A stretch of 64,000 nt of DNA from CBDCUC01 sp965222485 (GTDB lineage: Bacteria; Pseudomonadota; Alphaproteobacteria; Rhizobiales; Hyphomicrobiaceae), in the NCBI GenBank assembly GCA_965222485.1, contig CBDCUC010000040.1, positions 682,001 through 746,000 on the forward strand. Reading direction: 5' to 3'. Shown here piece by piece: positions 51,892 through 61,577 of this stretch (positions are counted from its first letter, which is position 1; every line of letters starts with the position of its first letter). The notes under the pieces are model-generated. The model was given only the letters and a program-made list of their open reading frames with translations. It had not been told where the DNA came from and ran no database searches. The position numbers and the translations under genes were made by a program.

Positions 51892-53262
51892 ATGTCTTTA
51901 AGATCTTCTCTCGTCGTTTCGATCATCTTGATCGTGTTGTTGACCACGCTATTTGGTGCGGGGATCAGCTATTGGCATGCTTTGGCCAAGGTCGAGGAAG
52001 AAATGCAGGCGGCGATTGTCGTAGGCGCACGCGTTGCACAAAACGCTGTCGATGACGTCGAGGAGGTGGGCAACCGGAACAGGCGGCTTGAGCTTCTTGT
52101 TGCCGACTTTCATGGCGACCGGCATCTTCGCGCAGTCTGGGTCAACGGCAGGGGGATTGTCGTTGGTGCTTCCAATGTCGCCGCGCCCGCCGATGACGTT
52201 CCAGCCTGGTTCGTCAATCTCATTCGCCAGCCTGAATTGCGCAGGCGCGTTGCACTCCCGCCTGCGTTCGACGGCCTGGGCCACTTCATTCTCGAAACGG
52301 ATTCTCGCAATGAGATTGGCGAAGTCTGGAATGATATCTGGAATACGTTGACCATCCTCTTTGTCTTTTGTGCAGCTGTTGTCGCCAGTGTCTATTGGAT
52401 GCTGGGCCGCGCCCTGCTTCCCCTCGATTTGTTGGCAAAGGCACTGGCAAAGGTCGGCAGCCCCGGCGACGTCCCCAAGATACCGGAGCGCGGCCCCATA
52501 GAGTTTGTAAGGGTCTATCGCGGCTTTAACGCAATGGCCGACCGGCTGGCTGAGACTGAGGCGCAAAATCGCCGTCTCCACGATCAACTCTTGACGGTGC
52601 AGGAGGAGGAGCGCGCGGATCTTGCGCGCGATCTACACGATGAGATTGGTCCCTTCCTGTTTTCCGTCGATGTGGACGCAACCTCGATCGAAAAGATGGT
52701 CGAAAAGAAATCCTTCGACAAGATCTCTGAGCGCGTCCGCATAATCCGCGAATCCGTTGGCCACATGCAGGCGCATGTGAAGGATCTTCTCGGTCGCTTG
52801 CGAGCAGCCGACTTACTTGATGCCGGCCTTTTCGATGCGGTCGATAATCTGGTGAACTTCTGGATGGAAAGGCGCCCAAACCTGAAGTTTGACGTTGCCA
52901 TTACAGGTGAACCGGTAACTGGCGAGATCGGGCGGACAACCTACCGCATTATCCAGGAAGCCATCAGCAACGCCGTACGCCATGGTAGCCCCGACACTGT
53001 CAATGTGTCGGTCGACGCGGGCAATGACGGCGTGCGCGTCGAGATAACCGACGATGGCGTGGGTCTTGGTGATAACAGCTCTGGTAGCGGTTACGGCATA
53101 GCCGGAATGCGCGAACGCATCTCAAGTCTTGGGGGCAGCCTTGAAGTCAAAAATCGCCCTGATAGGTCAGGCGTTGTCGTAAAGGCGTGGTTGCCGAAGA
53201 ATTCGACACAGCCGGGTGGTGCAAGCAAAACAATAAAGGTGAAAGAGGCAGGCTTCGCATGA
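51892..53262 (+). CDS. Sensor histidine kinase, HisKA_3 (NarX/NarL-type)
   Basis: 456 residues. Helix 1 (7-26), a periplasmic sensor of about 125 residues, helix 2 (152-171), a HAMP-like linker, then LARDLHDEIGPFLFSV with phosphoaccepting H249 of the HisKA_3 kind, and an ATPase domain with RIIQEAISNAVRHG, EITDDGVGLG and GYGIAGMRERIS. The periplasmic part matches no ligand family I can name. Its stop overlaps the response-regulator start by four bases, which pairs them. Confidence 0.93.
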   Translation: MSLRSSLVVSIILIVLLTTLFGAGISYWHALAKVEEEMQAAIVVGARVAQNAVDDVEEVGNRNRRLELLVADFHGDRHLRAVWVNGRGIVVGASNVAAPADDVPAWFVNLIRQPELRRRVALPPAFDGLGHFILETDSRNEIGEVWNDIWNTLTILFVFCAAVVASVYWMLGRALLPLDLLAKALAKVGSPGDVPKIPERGPIEFVRVYRGFNAMADRLAETEAQNRRLHDQLLTVQEEERADLARDLHDEIGPFLFSVDVDATSIEKMVEKKSFDKISERVRIIRESVGHMQAHVKDLLGRLRAADLLDAGLFDAVDNLVNFWMERRPNLKFDVAITGEPVTGEIGRTTYRIIQEAISNAVRHGSPDTVNVSVDAGNDGVRVEITDDGVGLGDNSSGSGYGIAGMRERISSLGGSLEVKNRPDRSGVVVKAWLPKNSTQPGGASKTIKVKEAGFA

Positions 53263-53891
53263 GTGAACTGAAGATCTTACTCGTCGACGACCACATTGTC
53301 GTTCGTGAAGGCGTTCGCCGACTGCTGGAGAGCGTCGAAGGCGCAAGTATCGTTGAGGCGGAGACGGGTCACGAGGCATTGTCAACATTCCGCTCCGACA
53401 CCCCCGACATCACGCTCCTTGACCTGAATATGGAAGGCATGGGCGGCCTGGAACTTCTCCGCCGGCTTCTGCTTGAGAACAACAAGGCACGGATAATCAT
53501 GTTCTCTATGCACGCAGAGCCCATCTATGCGGCGCGCGCCCTGAAAATCGGTGCGAAAGGTTACGTGTCGAAAAGCGCCAGCGCGGATGAGCTGATCACA
53601 GCCGTCAAAAAAGTTGCCGAGGGCGGGCACTACATCGAAACGGACATCGCCGCCAAGCTGGCAATTGGCCCTTACGCAGGTGAGGATCCACTACATCAGC
53701 TGACCACCAGAGAAGTTGAAATTCTGCGCATGCTCGGAGACGGCAAGAGCCTGAATGCCATCGCTGAAAGCCTTGGCGTGTCTTACAAGACGATTGCCAA
53801 TTCCTGCAGTCTTATAAAGAGCAAACTCGGCCTGGAGCGCACAGCTGATCTCATTAGGATCTCTATTGAGCAGCTGCACGGCCAGTCCTGA
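53259..53891 (+). CDS. LuxR/NarL-family response regulator
   Basis: 210 residues from ATG 53259. Receiver domain with D10-D11, phosphorylation site D55 in ITLLDLNMEGMGG and the conserved Lys in GYVSKSASADEL; C-terminal helix-turn-helix LTTREVEILRMLGDGKSLNAIAE through YKTIANSCSLIKSKLGL. The recognition helix has ANSCSLIKSKL where most relatives have ANHVSNIKxKL, so the operator may be unusual. Coupled to the kinase gene. The next gene is a TonB-dependent receptor on the same strand, a possible target. Confidence 0.94.
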   Translation: MSELKILLVDDHIVVREGVRRLLESVEGASIVEAETGHEALSTFRSDTPDITLLDLNMEGMGGLELLRRLLLENNKARIIMFSMHAEPIYAARALKIGAKGYVSKSASADELITAVKKVAEGGHYIETDIAAKLAIGPYAGEDPLHQLTTREVEILRMLGDGKSLNAIAESLGVSYKTIANSCSLIKSKLGLERTADLIRISIEQLHGQS

Positions 53892-54342
53892 CCAGATTCA
53901 ACACGCGGCCAAATCACACGACTAGAGGCAGGATGCCGACCGTCCATCCGGGCGGCCGCAGCGCCCCCCGTTCGATAACATTGCCTAGAATTCCTAAAGC
54001 GTTCGCAAGAATTTCCTGAATTCTAGATGGCAATTCGGCAGTAGAGCGAGAGCATCGAAAAGCTCTGCGTGCCGCTGGTCGTTGTGTGTGACAGCAAATT
54101 CCGGGAAATCGGGAATTTTTCCCAAAGACGAGGGTAATCAATCCCAGCTGATTCGCGCATCATTCCTAAAGATACATTCGTGCAACAGGCCAATCCAAAG
54201 TATTGGCAGCGCTCACGATTCAACTATGTCCGAAATGTGTAATCTTGTAGCAAAGAGTATGGCCGCGCGCTGATTTGCGATGCGCGGAGGGGAAGAATTT
54301 CGCAGCGACCGCGTCGCTCGGCTCAAGGTGTAAGGGGGAGTC
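53892..54342. other. Intergenic region upstream of the TonB-dependent receptor
   Basis: 451 bases. AT-rich for this window from about 53980 to 54140. Contains the inverted repeat described separately and a near-palindrome GGGAATTTTTCCC at 54111-54123. No gene or terminator recognised; the receptor promoter is expected here. Confidence 0.5.
53985..54026. promoter_or_regulatory. Inverted repeat upstream of the TonB receptor gene
   Basis: CTAGAATTC (53985-53993) and its exact complement GAATTCTAG (54018-54026) spaced by 24 bases, about 320 bases before the receptor start. Suited to a dimeric regulator, or a weak RNA stem. No known operator matched by eye. Confidence 0.4.
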
Positions 54343-57000
54343 ATGCTGGTACTGCAGCGCATTGGACTGGTGATCGTGGCAAGCGCATTTTTGGCGATTG
54401 GGCTTTCCGCTGATCAGGCATTCGCGCAGGACGCGAGCACGGATGATGCCACAGCGACGGATGCGGCACCGGCAGATGACACAGGCTCCTCGGCCGACGT
54501 AGATGCCGATGTAGCTCCCGATACATCTGCAGCGGCAGACGAAGATGTTCAAACGCTCCCTGCAGTTGAGGTGGTCCAGAAAAAGAGTACCGCAGCTGCC
54601 CGCGCCAGTGGCACTGTTGTACCTGTTTCTCCGGTTGGCTCGTCGACGCCATCAGGTCCGGCCGCAACCACGGGTGAGGCGGCAGCTGGCGGTGCCGGCG
54701 ACGCTGCCTCCGCCGAAGGCGCGGTAATTGATGCAACCAAACTGCCGACATCGGCGCATGTGACCACGGCCGCTGATTTTGACAAATTCGGGCAAACCGA
54801 ACCGCAAGAGGTCCTCCAGCAGAGCGTTCCCGGTTTGATCCTAAATGACGCCGCAGGGTCCACTTTCCGTTCCCAGGTTGAGTTCCGTGGCTTTTCCGTC
54901 GGCTCGCTGACTGGTTTTCCGCAAGGTCTGGCTGTCTACCAGAACGGCACGCGTATCAACGAGGTCTTCGGCGATACCGTGTTCTTCGACTTGATCGCCT
55001 CCAACGCGATCAGCGACATGGTATTGGTCACCGGCAATCCCGTTTACGGTCTGAACGCCATCGGCGGCGGCCTGAGCATCTTGATGAAGGACGGCTTCAA
55101 CTATCAGGGCACTGAGATCGACATTCTAGGTGGCTCTCACAATCGTCGCCAGATTTCTGTTCAGCATGGTTCGAACTTCAATAATGCGGCAGCCTATCTC
55201 GCCTACGAGAAAATCCTGGACGACGGCTACCGTGATTTTTCCGAGGCCAATATCGACCGCTTTTATGGTGACTTCGGTCTGCGCGGTTCCAAGGTGGAGG
55301 CGCACTTCAACCTGACACTGGCACAGAGTTCGGCTGGCGTTGTGACCGCATCGCCTGTCGAACTGCTCGCGGTCGATCGCGATCTCACCTTTACCTCGCC
55401 ACAGGTCACAGATGTCGAATTGGTGATGCCGCAGATCAATGCTTCGGTTAAGGCGACCGATACGCTGACGCTGTCAGGCTTGGCCTACTATCGCCGCTTC
55501 CGTTCTGACCTGCTTGACGGCAACCTGCTTGAGGCAGAAGAGTGCGGTGAGGTTGCTGCAGAAAACGGTCTTGCGCTGCCTGCCGGTGTCAACGCCGACG
55601 ATCTTTGCTCCGGCGAAGTCGAGGACGGCGAGATCGAGGTCCTTGAGGACTCGCGCGGCAACGTGATTACGGAGGATGCCGGCGAAGAGCCCTTTGGTGT
55701 TCTCGACAACATTTCGCAGCGCGCGGAAAGCTGGGGCGGCACATTGCAGGCCGTGGAAAAAGCCAAGCTGTTCGGTCTCAAGAACCAGTTCCTGGCCGGT
55801 GTTAGCTACGATCGTGGATCGGTCAAGTTTCAGACACGTTCCGAGTTGGGTGAGCTCGGCAACAAGTTTGTAATTGAAGGTCTCGGGATCAATATTGATG
55901 AGCCGGACGACTTCGCACCGCGCGATGTCAATGTGACCACCGAGTATGTCGGCGTCTACTTCTCCGACACTTTGGAGTTGACTGATCAGCTGGCGCTGAC
56001 GTTCGGCGGCCGTTACAACTACGCCATGGTTGACCTCGTCGACGCTAACGGCAATTTCCCCAACATCACAAGCAACCATGAATTCCATGCGTTCAATCCC
56101 AACGTGGGCGCTACGTATGAATTGATGCCAGGCCTGACTGTGTATGGCAGCTACGCTGAGTCCAATCGTGCGCCGACGCCGGGCGAACTGGCTTGCGCCG
56201 ATCCGGAAAATCCCTGCCCGGTTGAGAGTTTCCTGACCGACGACCCGCCACTTGAGCAGGTTGAGACCACCACGTACGAAGTGGGCGTCAAGGGCAGGAT
56301 GAAGTCGGCTAGCGGCCAGCAGCGCCTCGACTATGGCGTGGGATACTTCCATGCACTCAACGAGAGTGACATCCTGTTTACCGCTTCACCGACGACGGGC
56401 CGCGGCTTCTTCCTCAATGCCGGTGACACGCTTCGCCAGGGCATCGAGGCAAACTTGAAGTACAAGGGCGGGCCGTGGGAGCTCTACGCGAACTACGCTT
56501 ATATTCGTGCAACCTTTGAAACGCCAAACGAGTTCAGCTCGCCTGCTAATCCATTCGCGGTGCCTTGCGCAGCCGATCCGGACGCAAACTGCGTCAACGT
56601 GAGACCAGGCGACAGGATCCCAGGCATTCCGGAGCACCGCTTCAAAGCAGGCGTCTTCTATGATGTCACACCCAAGTGGAACGTGGGCGCCACGCTTGTC
56701 GCCGCCAGCGATCAGTTGTTCCTCGGTGACGAAGGAAACGACGCACCTACACTGAGCGGTTACACCCGTGTCGACCTGCATACATCCTATAAGGTCACGC
56801 AGAACGTCGAGCTATACGGCTACATCAACAACGTTTTCGATCGTGAGTACGGCTTGTTCGGCACCTTCTTTGAAGATGATGAGGCGAGCGAGGTCATTGA
56901 GGATGGTGGTGTCGCACCGTTCACCGAATTCAATGATCCGCGAAGCGTGCTTCCTGCGCCACCAGTCTCGGCGTATGGCGGCCTTCGAATGAAGTTCTGA
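54343..57000 (+). CDS. TonB-dependent outer-membrane receptor
   Basis: 885 residues. Signal peptide (about 1-28, cleavage near AFA-QD), then a low-complexity Asp/Ala/Thr-rich stretch to about 130 containing LPAVEVVQKK, a possible TonB box; no STN domain. The plug domain follows (FGQTEPQEVLQQSVPGLILN, VEFRGFSVGSLTGFPQG, VYQNGTRINEVFGDTVFFDL, YGLNAIGGGLSI) and a 22-strand-type barrel to the terminal phenylalanine (AYGGLRMKF). Extracellular loops have acidic insertions and three Cys-containing segments (CGEVAAENG...DLCSGE; CADPENPC; CAADPDANC). Ligand unknown: the gene is next to a two-component system, not to an iron or B12 operon. Confidence 0.93.
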   Translation: MLVLQRIGLVIVASAFLAIGLSADQAFAQDASTDDATATDAAPADDTGSSADVDADVAPDTSAAADEDVQTLPAVEVVQKKSTAAARASGTVVPVSPVGSSTPSGPAATTGEAAAGGAGDAASAEGAVIDATKLPTSAHVTTAADFDKFGQTEPQEVLQQSVPGLILNDAAGSTFRSQVEFRGFSVGSLTGFPQGLAVYQNGTRINEVFGDTVFFDLIASNAISDMVLVTGNPVYGLNAIGGGLSILMKDGFNYQGTEIDILGGSHNRRQISVQHGSNFNNAAAYLAYEKILDDGYRDFSEANIDRFYGDFGLRGSKVEAHFNLTLAQSSAGVVTASPVELLAVDRDLTFTSPQVTDVELVMPQINASVKATDTLTLSGLAYYRRFRSDLLDGNLLEAEECGEVAAENGLALPAGVNADDLCSGEVEDGEIEVLEDSRGNVITEDAGEEPFGVLDNISQRAESWGGTLQAVEKAKLFGLKNQFLAGVSYDRGSVKFQTRSELGELGNKFVIEGLGINIDEPDDFAPRDVNVTTEYVGVYFSDTLELTDQLALTFGGRYNYAMVDLVDANGNFPNITSNHEFHAFNPNVGATYELMPGLTVYGSYAESNRAPTPGELACADPENPCPVESFLTDDPPLEQVETTTYEVGVKGRMKSASGQQRLDYGVGYFHALNESDILFTASPTTGRGFFLNAGDTLRQGIEANLKYKGGPWELYANYAYIRATFETPNEFSSPANPFAVPCAADPDANCVNVRPGDRIPGIPEHRFKAGVFYDVTPKWNVGATLVAASDQLFLGDEGNDAPTLSGYTRVDLHTSYKVTQNVELYGYINNVFDREYGLFGTFFEDDEASEVIEDGGVAPFTEFNDPRSVLPAPPVSAYGGLRMKF

Positions 57001-57016
57001 TTACCACCACGCTGAC

Positions 57017-57053
57017 GGCGCGCGGGGTTGTCCCCCCGAAAACCTCGCGCGCC
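57017..57053 (+). terminator. First terminator after the TonB receptor gene
   Basis: 13-pair stem with one G-U (GGCGCGCGGGGTT / AACCTCGCGCGCC), loop GTCCCCCCGAA, followed by GGTTCCTTTTTTCC. Confidence 0.88.
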
Positions 57054-57094
57054 GGTTCCTTTTTTCCTACTTCCGTTCTACCGTCGACAAACTT

Positions 57095-57125
57095 AAGCCG
57101 CCCGTGTCCTCGACCCGGGCGGCTT
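57095..57125 (+). terminator. Second terminator after the TonB receptor gene
   Basis: Perfect stem AAGCCGCCCG / CGGGCGGCTT (57095-57104, 57116-57125), 11-base loop, then TTT completing a five-T run. AA precedes it, weak for the opposite strand. Confidence 0.88.
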
Positions 57126-57337
57126 TTTGATGAGCGCGCGCGGGGCTCTCCGGATAGCGCCACGAGGTCTGCAACCGTTGCAGTCGACAGGATGCGCTCA
57201 AGTGCTTCTTATAAATTTAGGCTTGTAGGGAACGGCAGCGAGCAGGGCACGCACCCTCACGCTGCAACACGCTTCACACTGTTCATGCTGTTCGTTCTGA
57301 TCCGAATCAAACGCCAGAAAATCGAACGCCAGACAGC
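57126..57337. other. Intergenic region after the tandem terminators
   Basis: With the terminators it makes a 337-base gap (57001-57337) between the TonB receptor gene and the convergent unknown gene. Nothing else recognised. Confidence 0.45.
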
Positions 57338-57769
57338 CTAATGCCGCGTGGCAGAGGCCGCATCGCTGCCTTGCTGGCCCGACTTCAGGTCAAACTCGAT
57401 GAGTTTCATTTCATTTGGTGTGCTGGCCAGCATGTGGATGTGTACTTCGTTCGCACCAAGTTGGGCGCCTTGCTGGCGAAGTGCTGCCAAATTAAGCGAG
57501 CCGCAATGATCGTCCAGCCGCCCGATGACCACCGGCTCGATGCGACCGTCGGTGCCGCGCCGTGCGAGCACATAATTGCAAGCCGCCACTTCGGGGCACT
57601 CGACAAGTGTGTAAACAGTGTGCACGTAGCAGCTTCCCGAGGCGCCGGCCCAGAAGCAGAACCGCTCACGCAATGCGGGGTCGATGCTTACTGGAGGAGT
57701 TGTGGAATTATAAGTGCGGCCAATGCGTTGCGCACGAGCTTCCGAAAGTTGAATAATCCGCGCACTCAT
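57338..57769 (-). CDS. Conserved-looking hypothetical protein
   Basis: 143 residues, cytoplasmic by composition. Begins MSARIIQLSEARAQRIGRTY; the core has RFCFWAGASGSCYVHTVYTL, VECPEVAACNYVLARRGTDG, VVIGRLDD and LNLAALRQQGAQLGANEVHI followed by HMLAS. The regular strand-and-turn pattern and coherent composition support a real gene, and similar proteins are, to my recollection, annotated as hypothetical in Hyphomicrobiales. No domain I can name. Independent of nrdJ, which lies 289 bases upstream on the same strand. Confidence 0.78.
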   Translation of the reverse strand: MSARIIQLSEARAQRIGRTYNSTTPPVSIDPALRERFCFWAGASGSCYVHTVYTLVECPEVAACNYVLARRGTDGRIEPVVIGRLDDHCGSLNLAALRQQGAQLGANEVHIHMLASTPNEMKLIEFDLKSGQQGSDAASATRH

Positions 57770-58058
57770 TACAAACGACCCTCGAACGAATGACTTGAAA
57801 CCAGGACCGGCTTGGCGGTTTGGCTGCAGATGAGCCGATATGCTGCCGCCGATTTCGAGCTGAAATATGACCCCTCTGGGACTTCACCGTGAACATCTCA
57901 AATGACCTGCCGTCGAGTGCGGCGGTACGGATTTGATATGCAGGATCACCGTGTTGTTGCCCCTGTTTGCTAACGTATAGATGGTGAAGATGCTCAAATC
58001 GTAAAAAGTCGACGATATTTCATCAATCAACGGCCTGGAACGCGCTTAAACAAAACCC

Positions 58059-60623
58059 TCAGCCGCACCGCGAAAATCCACAAGCAAGGCAGACTTGGCA
58101 GCCTTCCTGGCGCACCGTGTTAGGAGACGAACAGCGCCGGCACAGCAACACGCGCTGCTGCGCCTCGCCGCTCATCGGCACGTCTGGTGAAGAACGGGCT
58201 GCAGGCAGCAACGCTTCGCTGTCAGCGCGCGAACCGCCAGGAGCGGTAATTTCCCGCGTTGAGGGCTGCACAGGGCGTTCCGAGGAATGGCCGGCCGTTG
58301 CCTGGCGCAAGCCGCGTTCTTCATCCAACCGCTCTGGGTTTTCGCCACCGTCTGACGCGCCTCCGGCCTCCCCAAGGAAGCCAATGCGCCGCATGTGTTC
58401 CTCGATCGTTTCACCGATGGCCGCGAGCAAACTTGGAACATACCGGCCGGCGACCCAGTTGCCGCCTTGCGGGTCAAAAATCACTTTGAGTTCTTCGGCC
58501 ACGAACGACACATCGCCGCCGCGCCGAAACACGGCACTGATCATGCGCGTCAGCGCCACCGTCCAGGCGTAATGTTCCAGGTTGCGTGTATTGATGAAGA
58601 TCTCGAACGGACGGCGCCGTCCATTGTGCTCAATGTCGTTTATCGTGACGTAAAGTGCGTGGTCACTGGTCGGCCATTTGATCTTGTAGGTGTAGCCGGA
58701 CAGCGTTGCATCCCGTTCCAACGGCCGCGACATGTAAACGATATCGGCATCTGGGCCATATGCAGGTAGTGCTCCTTCATGCGCTCCTACCGCCACGCCC
58801 TCCGGCAACCGGGTTTGCATGCCTGCGTCCCGATCCTCACCGTCGACGACATTGGCGGCCACAGGGCCAGGTTCATCGCCACGCCCAGGAGCGGCCTTCT
58901 GATCTCCATCAACGCTAAGAACCGCACCGGTCACCTCATTGGGCCGATAGGTCGTGCAACCCTTCAGGCCGAGATCGTAAGCTTCCAGATAGACATCCTT
59001 GAATGCGTCGAATGCGATATCTTGCGGGCAGTTGATTGTCTTTGAGATAGAACTGTCGACATGTGCCTGCAGCGCCGCCTGCATATTGAGATGCGCGCGT
59101 GGCGACAGCGAGCCGGCGTCGACAAATGTGTCAGGTAATGGTGCATCGCCACCGTGAGACTCGCGAAAGACGCGATGTGCATAGTCTTCGACACGCTCCG
59201 AACCTGACCTGCCGTGTGCGTCCAAGAGGCGCCGGTTGTGTACAAAAGCAAAAACAGGCTCTATGCCGCTGGAAACGTTGCCGGCAAAAAGCGAGATCGT
59301 ACCTGTCGGCGCTATGGATGTCAGGCAGCCGTTGCGAATGCCATGCCGCTTGATGTCCTTGCGAATAGCCTTAGGCAGGGCGGCAACGTTTGGCGCATCC
59401 AGAAATTTCGACCGATCAAACAGCGGAAAGGATGACCGTTCTGCCGCAAGCTCCGCGCTTGCCTGATATGCGGCATGCTGAATTGTCATCATCCATTTTT
59501 CAGCCTGACGCACGCCCTCCTCAGAATCGTATCTTAGCCCGCAAAAAATCAGCGCATCAGCAAGCCCGGTGACGCCAAGCCCCATGCGCCGTTTTGCAAG
59601 TGCCTCTTGTTTTTGCGCCCTCAGCGGATATTTCGAGACATCGATGAGGTTGTCGAGAAAGCGGACAGCCGTACGCACGCGCGCTTCCAGAACCGCTGCA
59701 TCGATGCTAGCACGTGGGCTGAATGGCTTTCTGACGAGCGCTGCCAGATTGATAGAGCCCAGCAGGCAGGCGCCGTTCGGCGGCAGCGGTTGTTCGCCGC
59801 ACGGATTGGTGGCGTAAATCTCTTCACAGTAGCTGAGATTGTTGCGTGCATTGATGCGGTCGATGAAGATCACGCCCGGTTCGGCATAGTCGTACGTCGC
59901 CTGCATCAGCTTGTCCCAAAGCGCACGCGCCCTCATGGTCCGGTAGACTTTGCCGTCGAATTGCAGGTTCCAAGAGCCATCTGCCCGCACCGCTTCGATC
60001 AATCGGTCGCTGACCAGAACGGACAGATTGAAATTGCGCAGGCGGTCCGGATCGGACTTGGCCGCGATAAATGCCTCTATGTCGGGATGATCGGCCCTGA
60101 GCGTGCCCATCATCGCGCCGCGCCGTGCGCCAGCCGACATGATCGTGCCGCACATGGCATCCCACACATCCATGAAGCTGATCGGGCCGGACGCATCCGC
60201 GCCGATGCTTTTCACCAGGCTGCCGCGCGGCCGTAGTGTTGAAAAATCCTGACCGATACCGCCGCCGCTTTGCATGGTCCGCGCCGCTTCTTTGACGCGT
60301 TCGAAAATGCCGCCCAGATCGTCCTCGATCTGGTCCATGACAAAGCAGTTGAACAAGGTGACATCGCGCCCCGCGCCGGCGCCTGCAATAATCCGGCCCG
60401 CTGGCAGAAAACCGAAATCACCGATGGCATCCAGAAACGCTTGGCGCGCCCGTTTGCGTGCTTGCTTGCCGCCAGGCTCCCCGCCGGCCGCTGCCTTCGC
60501 GACACGCTCCAATGTGTCTTCAACGTTTCGATCAACAAAGTCGCCGCTGGCATCGCGCAGGCGATACTTCAGGTTCCAGATCATGTCAGCGATTGCGGGA
60601 CGCTGGAGATGTGAGGCGGACAT
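58059..60623 (-). CDS. nrdJ: Adenosylcobalamin-dependent (class II) ribonucleotide reductase
   Basis: Reduces ribonucleotides to deoxyribonucleotides with a B12-derived radical, so it works with or without oxygen; 854 residues from ATG 60623. Active site: thiyl-radical C275 with N273 and E277 (NPCGEQPLPPNGAC), redox pair C93 (FNCFVM) and C286, phosphate loop APTGTISLFAGN. A TSCPD-type domain (KWPTSDHALYVTINDIEHNG through IGETIEEHM) follows and the last 30 residues form a zinc-ribbon-like CxxC...CxxC (LCRRCSS, CQVCLACG) after about 90 polar residues. An in-frame ATG at 60692 would add 23 residues. It implies cobalamin supply; no cobalamin genes are in the window. Confidence 0.95.
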   Translation of the reverse strand: MSASHLQRPAIADMIWNLKYRLRDASGDFVDRNVEDTLERVAKAAAGGEPGGKQARKRARQAFLDAIGDFGFLPAGRIIAGAGAGRDVTLFNCFVMDQIEDDLGGIFERVKEAARTMQSGGGIGQDFSTLRPRGSLVKSIGADASGPISFMDVWDAMCGTIMSAGARRGAMMGTLRADHPDIEAFIAAKSDPDRLRNFNLSVLVSDRLIEAVRADGSWNLQFDGKVYRTMRARALWDKLMQATYDYAEPGVIFIDRINARNNLSYCEEIYATNPCGEQPLPPNGACLLGSINLAALVRKPFSPRASIDAAVLEARVRTAVRFLDNLIDVSKYPLRAQKQEALAKRRMGLGVTGLADALIFCGLRYDSEEGVRQAEKWMMTIQHAAYQASAELAAERSSFPLFDRSKFLDAPNVAALPKAIRKDIKRHGIRNGCLTSIAPTGTISLFAGNVSSGIEPVFAFVHNRRLLDAHGRSGSERVEDYAHRVFRESHGGDAPLPDTFVDAGSLSPRAHLNMQAALQAHVDSSISKTINCPQDIAFDAFKDVYLEAYDLGLKGCTTYRPNEVTGAVLSVDGDQKAAPGRGDEPGPVAANVVDGEDRDAGMQTRLPEGVAVGAHEGALPAYGPDADIVYMSRPLERDATLSGYTYKIKWPTSDHALYVTINDIEHNGRRRPFEIFINTRNLEHYAWTVALTRMISAVFRRGGDVSFVAEELKVIFDPQGGNWVAGRYVPSLLAAIGETIEEHMRRIGFLGEAGGASDGGENPERLDEERGLRQATAGHSSERPVQPSTREITAPGGSRADSEALLPAARSSPDVPMSGEAQQRVLLCRRCSSPNTVRQEGCQVCLACGFSRCG

Positions 60624-60806
60624 GGCGACTGACCGTAACAACGCGACTTGGAGGACCGACCGGCCTATTGAGCCCTGAGCTGCGGCGATCATTTCGCCAG
60701 TCAGGAATCGGATAGCTCTTGAGTATGTAGGAAAAGCGTAGCGATTTGGTAGGTGCGAGTCAACAAATGTTCTTCAAATGTTCTATTTGTGTTTCGCACC
60801 CAGCGG

Positions 60807-61577
60807 CTACTTCCGCCCCACAACCTCTCCCGCCGTCGGAGGTGGAGTGTCGCTTGCCGCCGCCTCGTCGATCAGCTGATGCGTTGCAGCCTCTATGTCT
60901 TCCATCACACGCGACTTAAACGCTTTGCGTTCAAGACCCGGCGGAATGGAGGGCAGGAATTCGACGATGATGGTGCCGGGATAACGCGAAACGCTGCGCC
61001 GTGGCCAATAAAGACCTGAGTTGAGCGCAAGCGGCACGCAAGGGATATCGAGCGCCTCGTAAAGCGCGACGAAGCCCGGCTTATAATCGGGTTCTGCGCC
61101 AGGCGGGCGACGCGTGCCTTCAGGAAAGATGACAATCTCGCGGCCCGCCCCCGCCCTGTCCTTCGCATCCCGGATCATTGCTTTGAGCGCCCTGGAGGCT
61201 TTATCGCGCTTGACCAGGATGTGAGCGAATTTCACGCAGAACCAGCCATAAAACGGGATCCACTTCAGCTCGTCTTTTAAGACAATGGCAGGATCGCGAA
61301 ACAATGGAATAAGCGCAAACGTATCCCAAGCCGATTGATGCTTGGCGACGATGAGCACCGGTCCCGGCGGCAGGTTTTCCCGCCCGCGCACTTCCATTTT
61401 TGTTCCGACAATGGTTTTCAGCCACCAGGTCGATGCGATTGCATGCGCTTTCAGCCCCATCATCGCCCAACGGCGCGGGCCGAACAGAAGCGGCGAGCCG
61501 AGGATCAGAAAGACCGCCGAATTGAGATAGAAGACGGCGAGATAGACAAGCGAGCGGGTCATGCGGAGCAGGCTCAT
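60807..61577 (-). CDS. plsC: 1-acyl-sn-glycerol-3-phosphate acyltransferase
   Basis: Makes phosphatidic acid from lysophosphatidic acid at the inner membrane; 256 residues with N-terminal hydrophobic segments (about 10-32). Acyltransferase motifs: HQSAWD (H80-D85), FPEGTRRPPG (151-160) and VPLALNSG. The start shares one base with the stop of the upstream DUF218 gene (TAATG), so the two are coupled. Confidence 0.94.
   Translation of the reverse strand: MSLLRMTRSLVYLAVFYLNSAVFLILGSPLLFGPRRWAMMGLKAHAIASTWWLKTIVGTKMEVRGRENLPPGPVLIVAKHQSAWDTFALIPLFRDPAIVLKDELKWIPFYGWFCVKFAHILVKRDKASRALKAMIRDAKDRAGAGREIVIFPEGTRRPPGAEPDYKPGFVALYEALDIPCVPLALNSGLYWPRRSVSRYPGTIIVEFLPSIPPGLERKAFKSRVMEDIEAATHQLIDEAAASDTPPPTAGEVVGRK

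Noticed and set aside
55474..56352. Open frame of 292 codons opposite the TonB receptor
   Set aside because: Mirror of the receptor codons, no ribosome binding site or domain.
59607..60236. Open frame of 209 codons opposite nrdJ
   Set aside because: Overlies the conserved active-site region of NrdJ and has no recognisable features.
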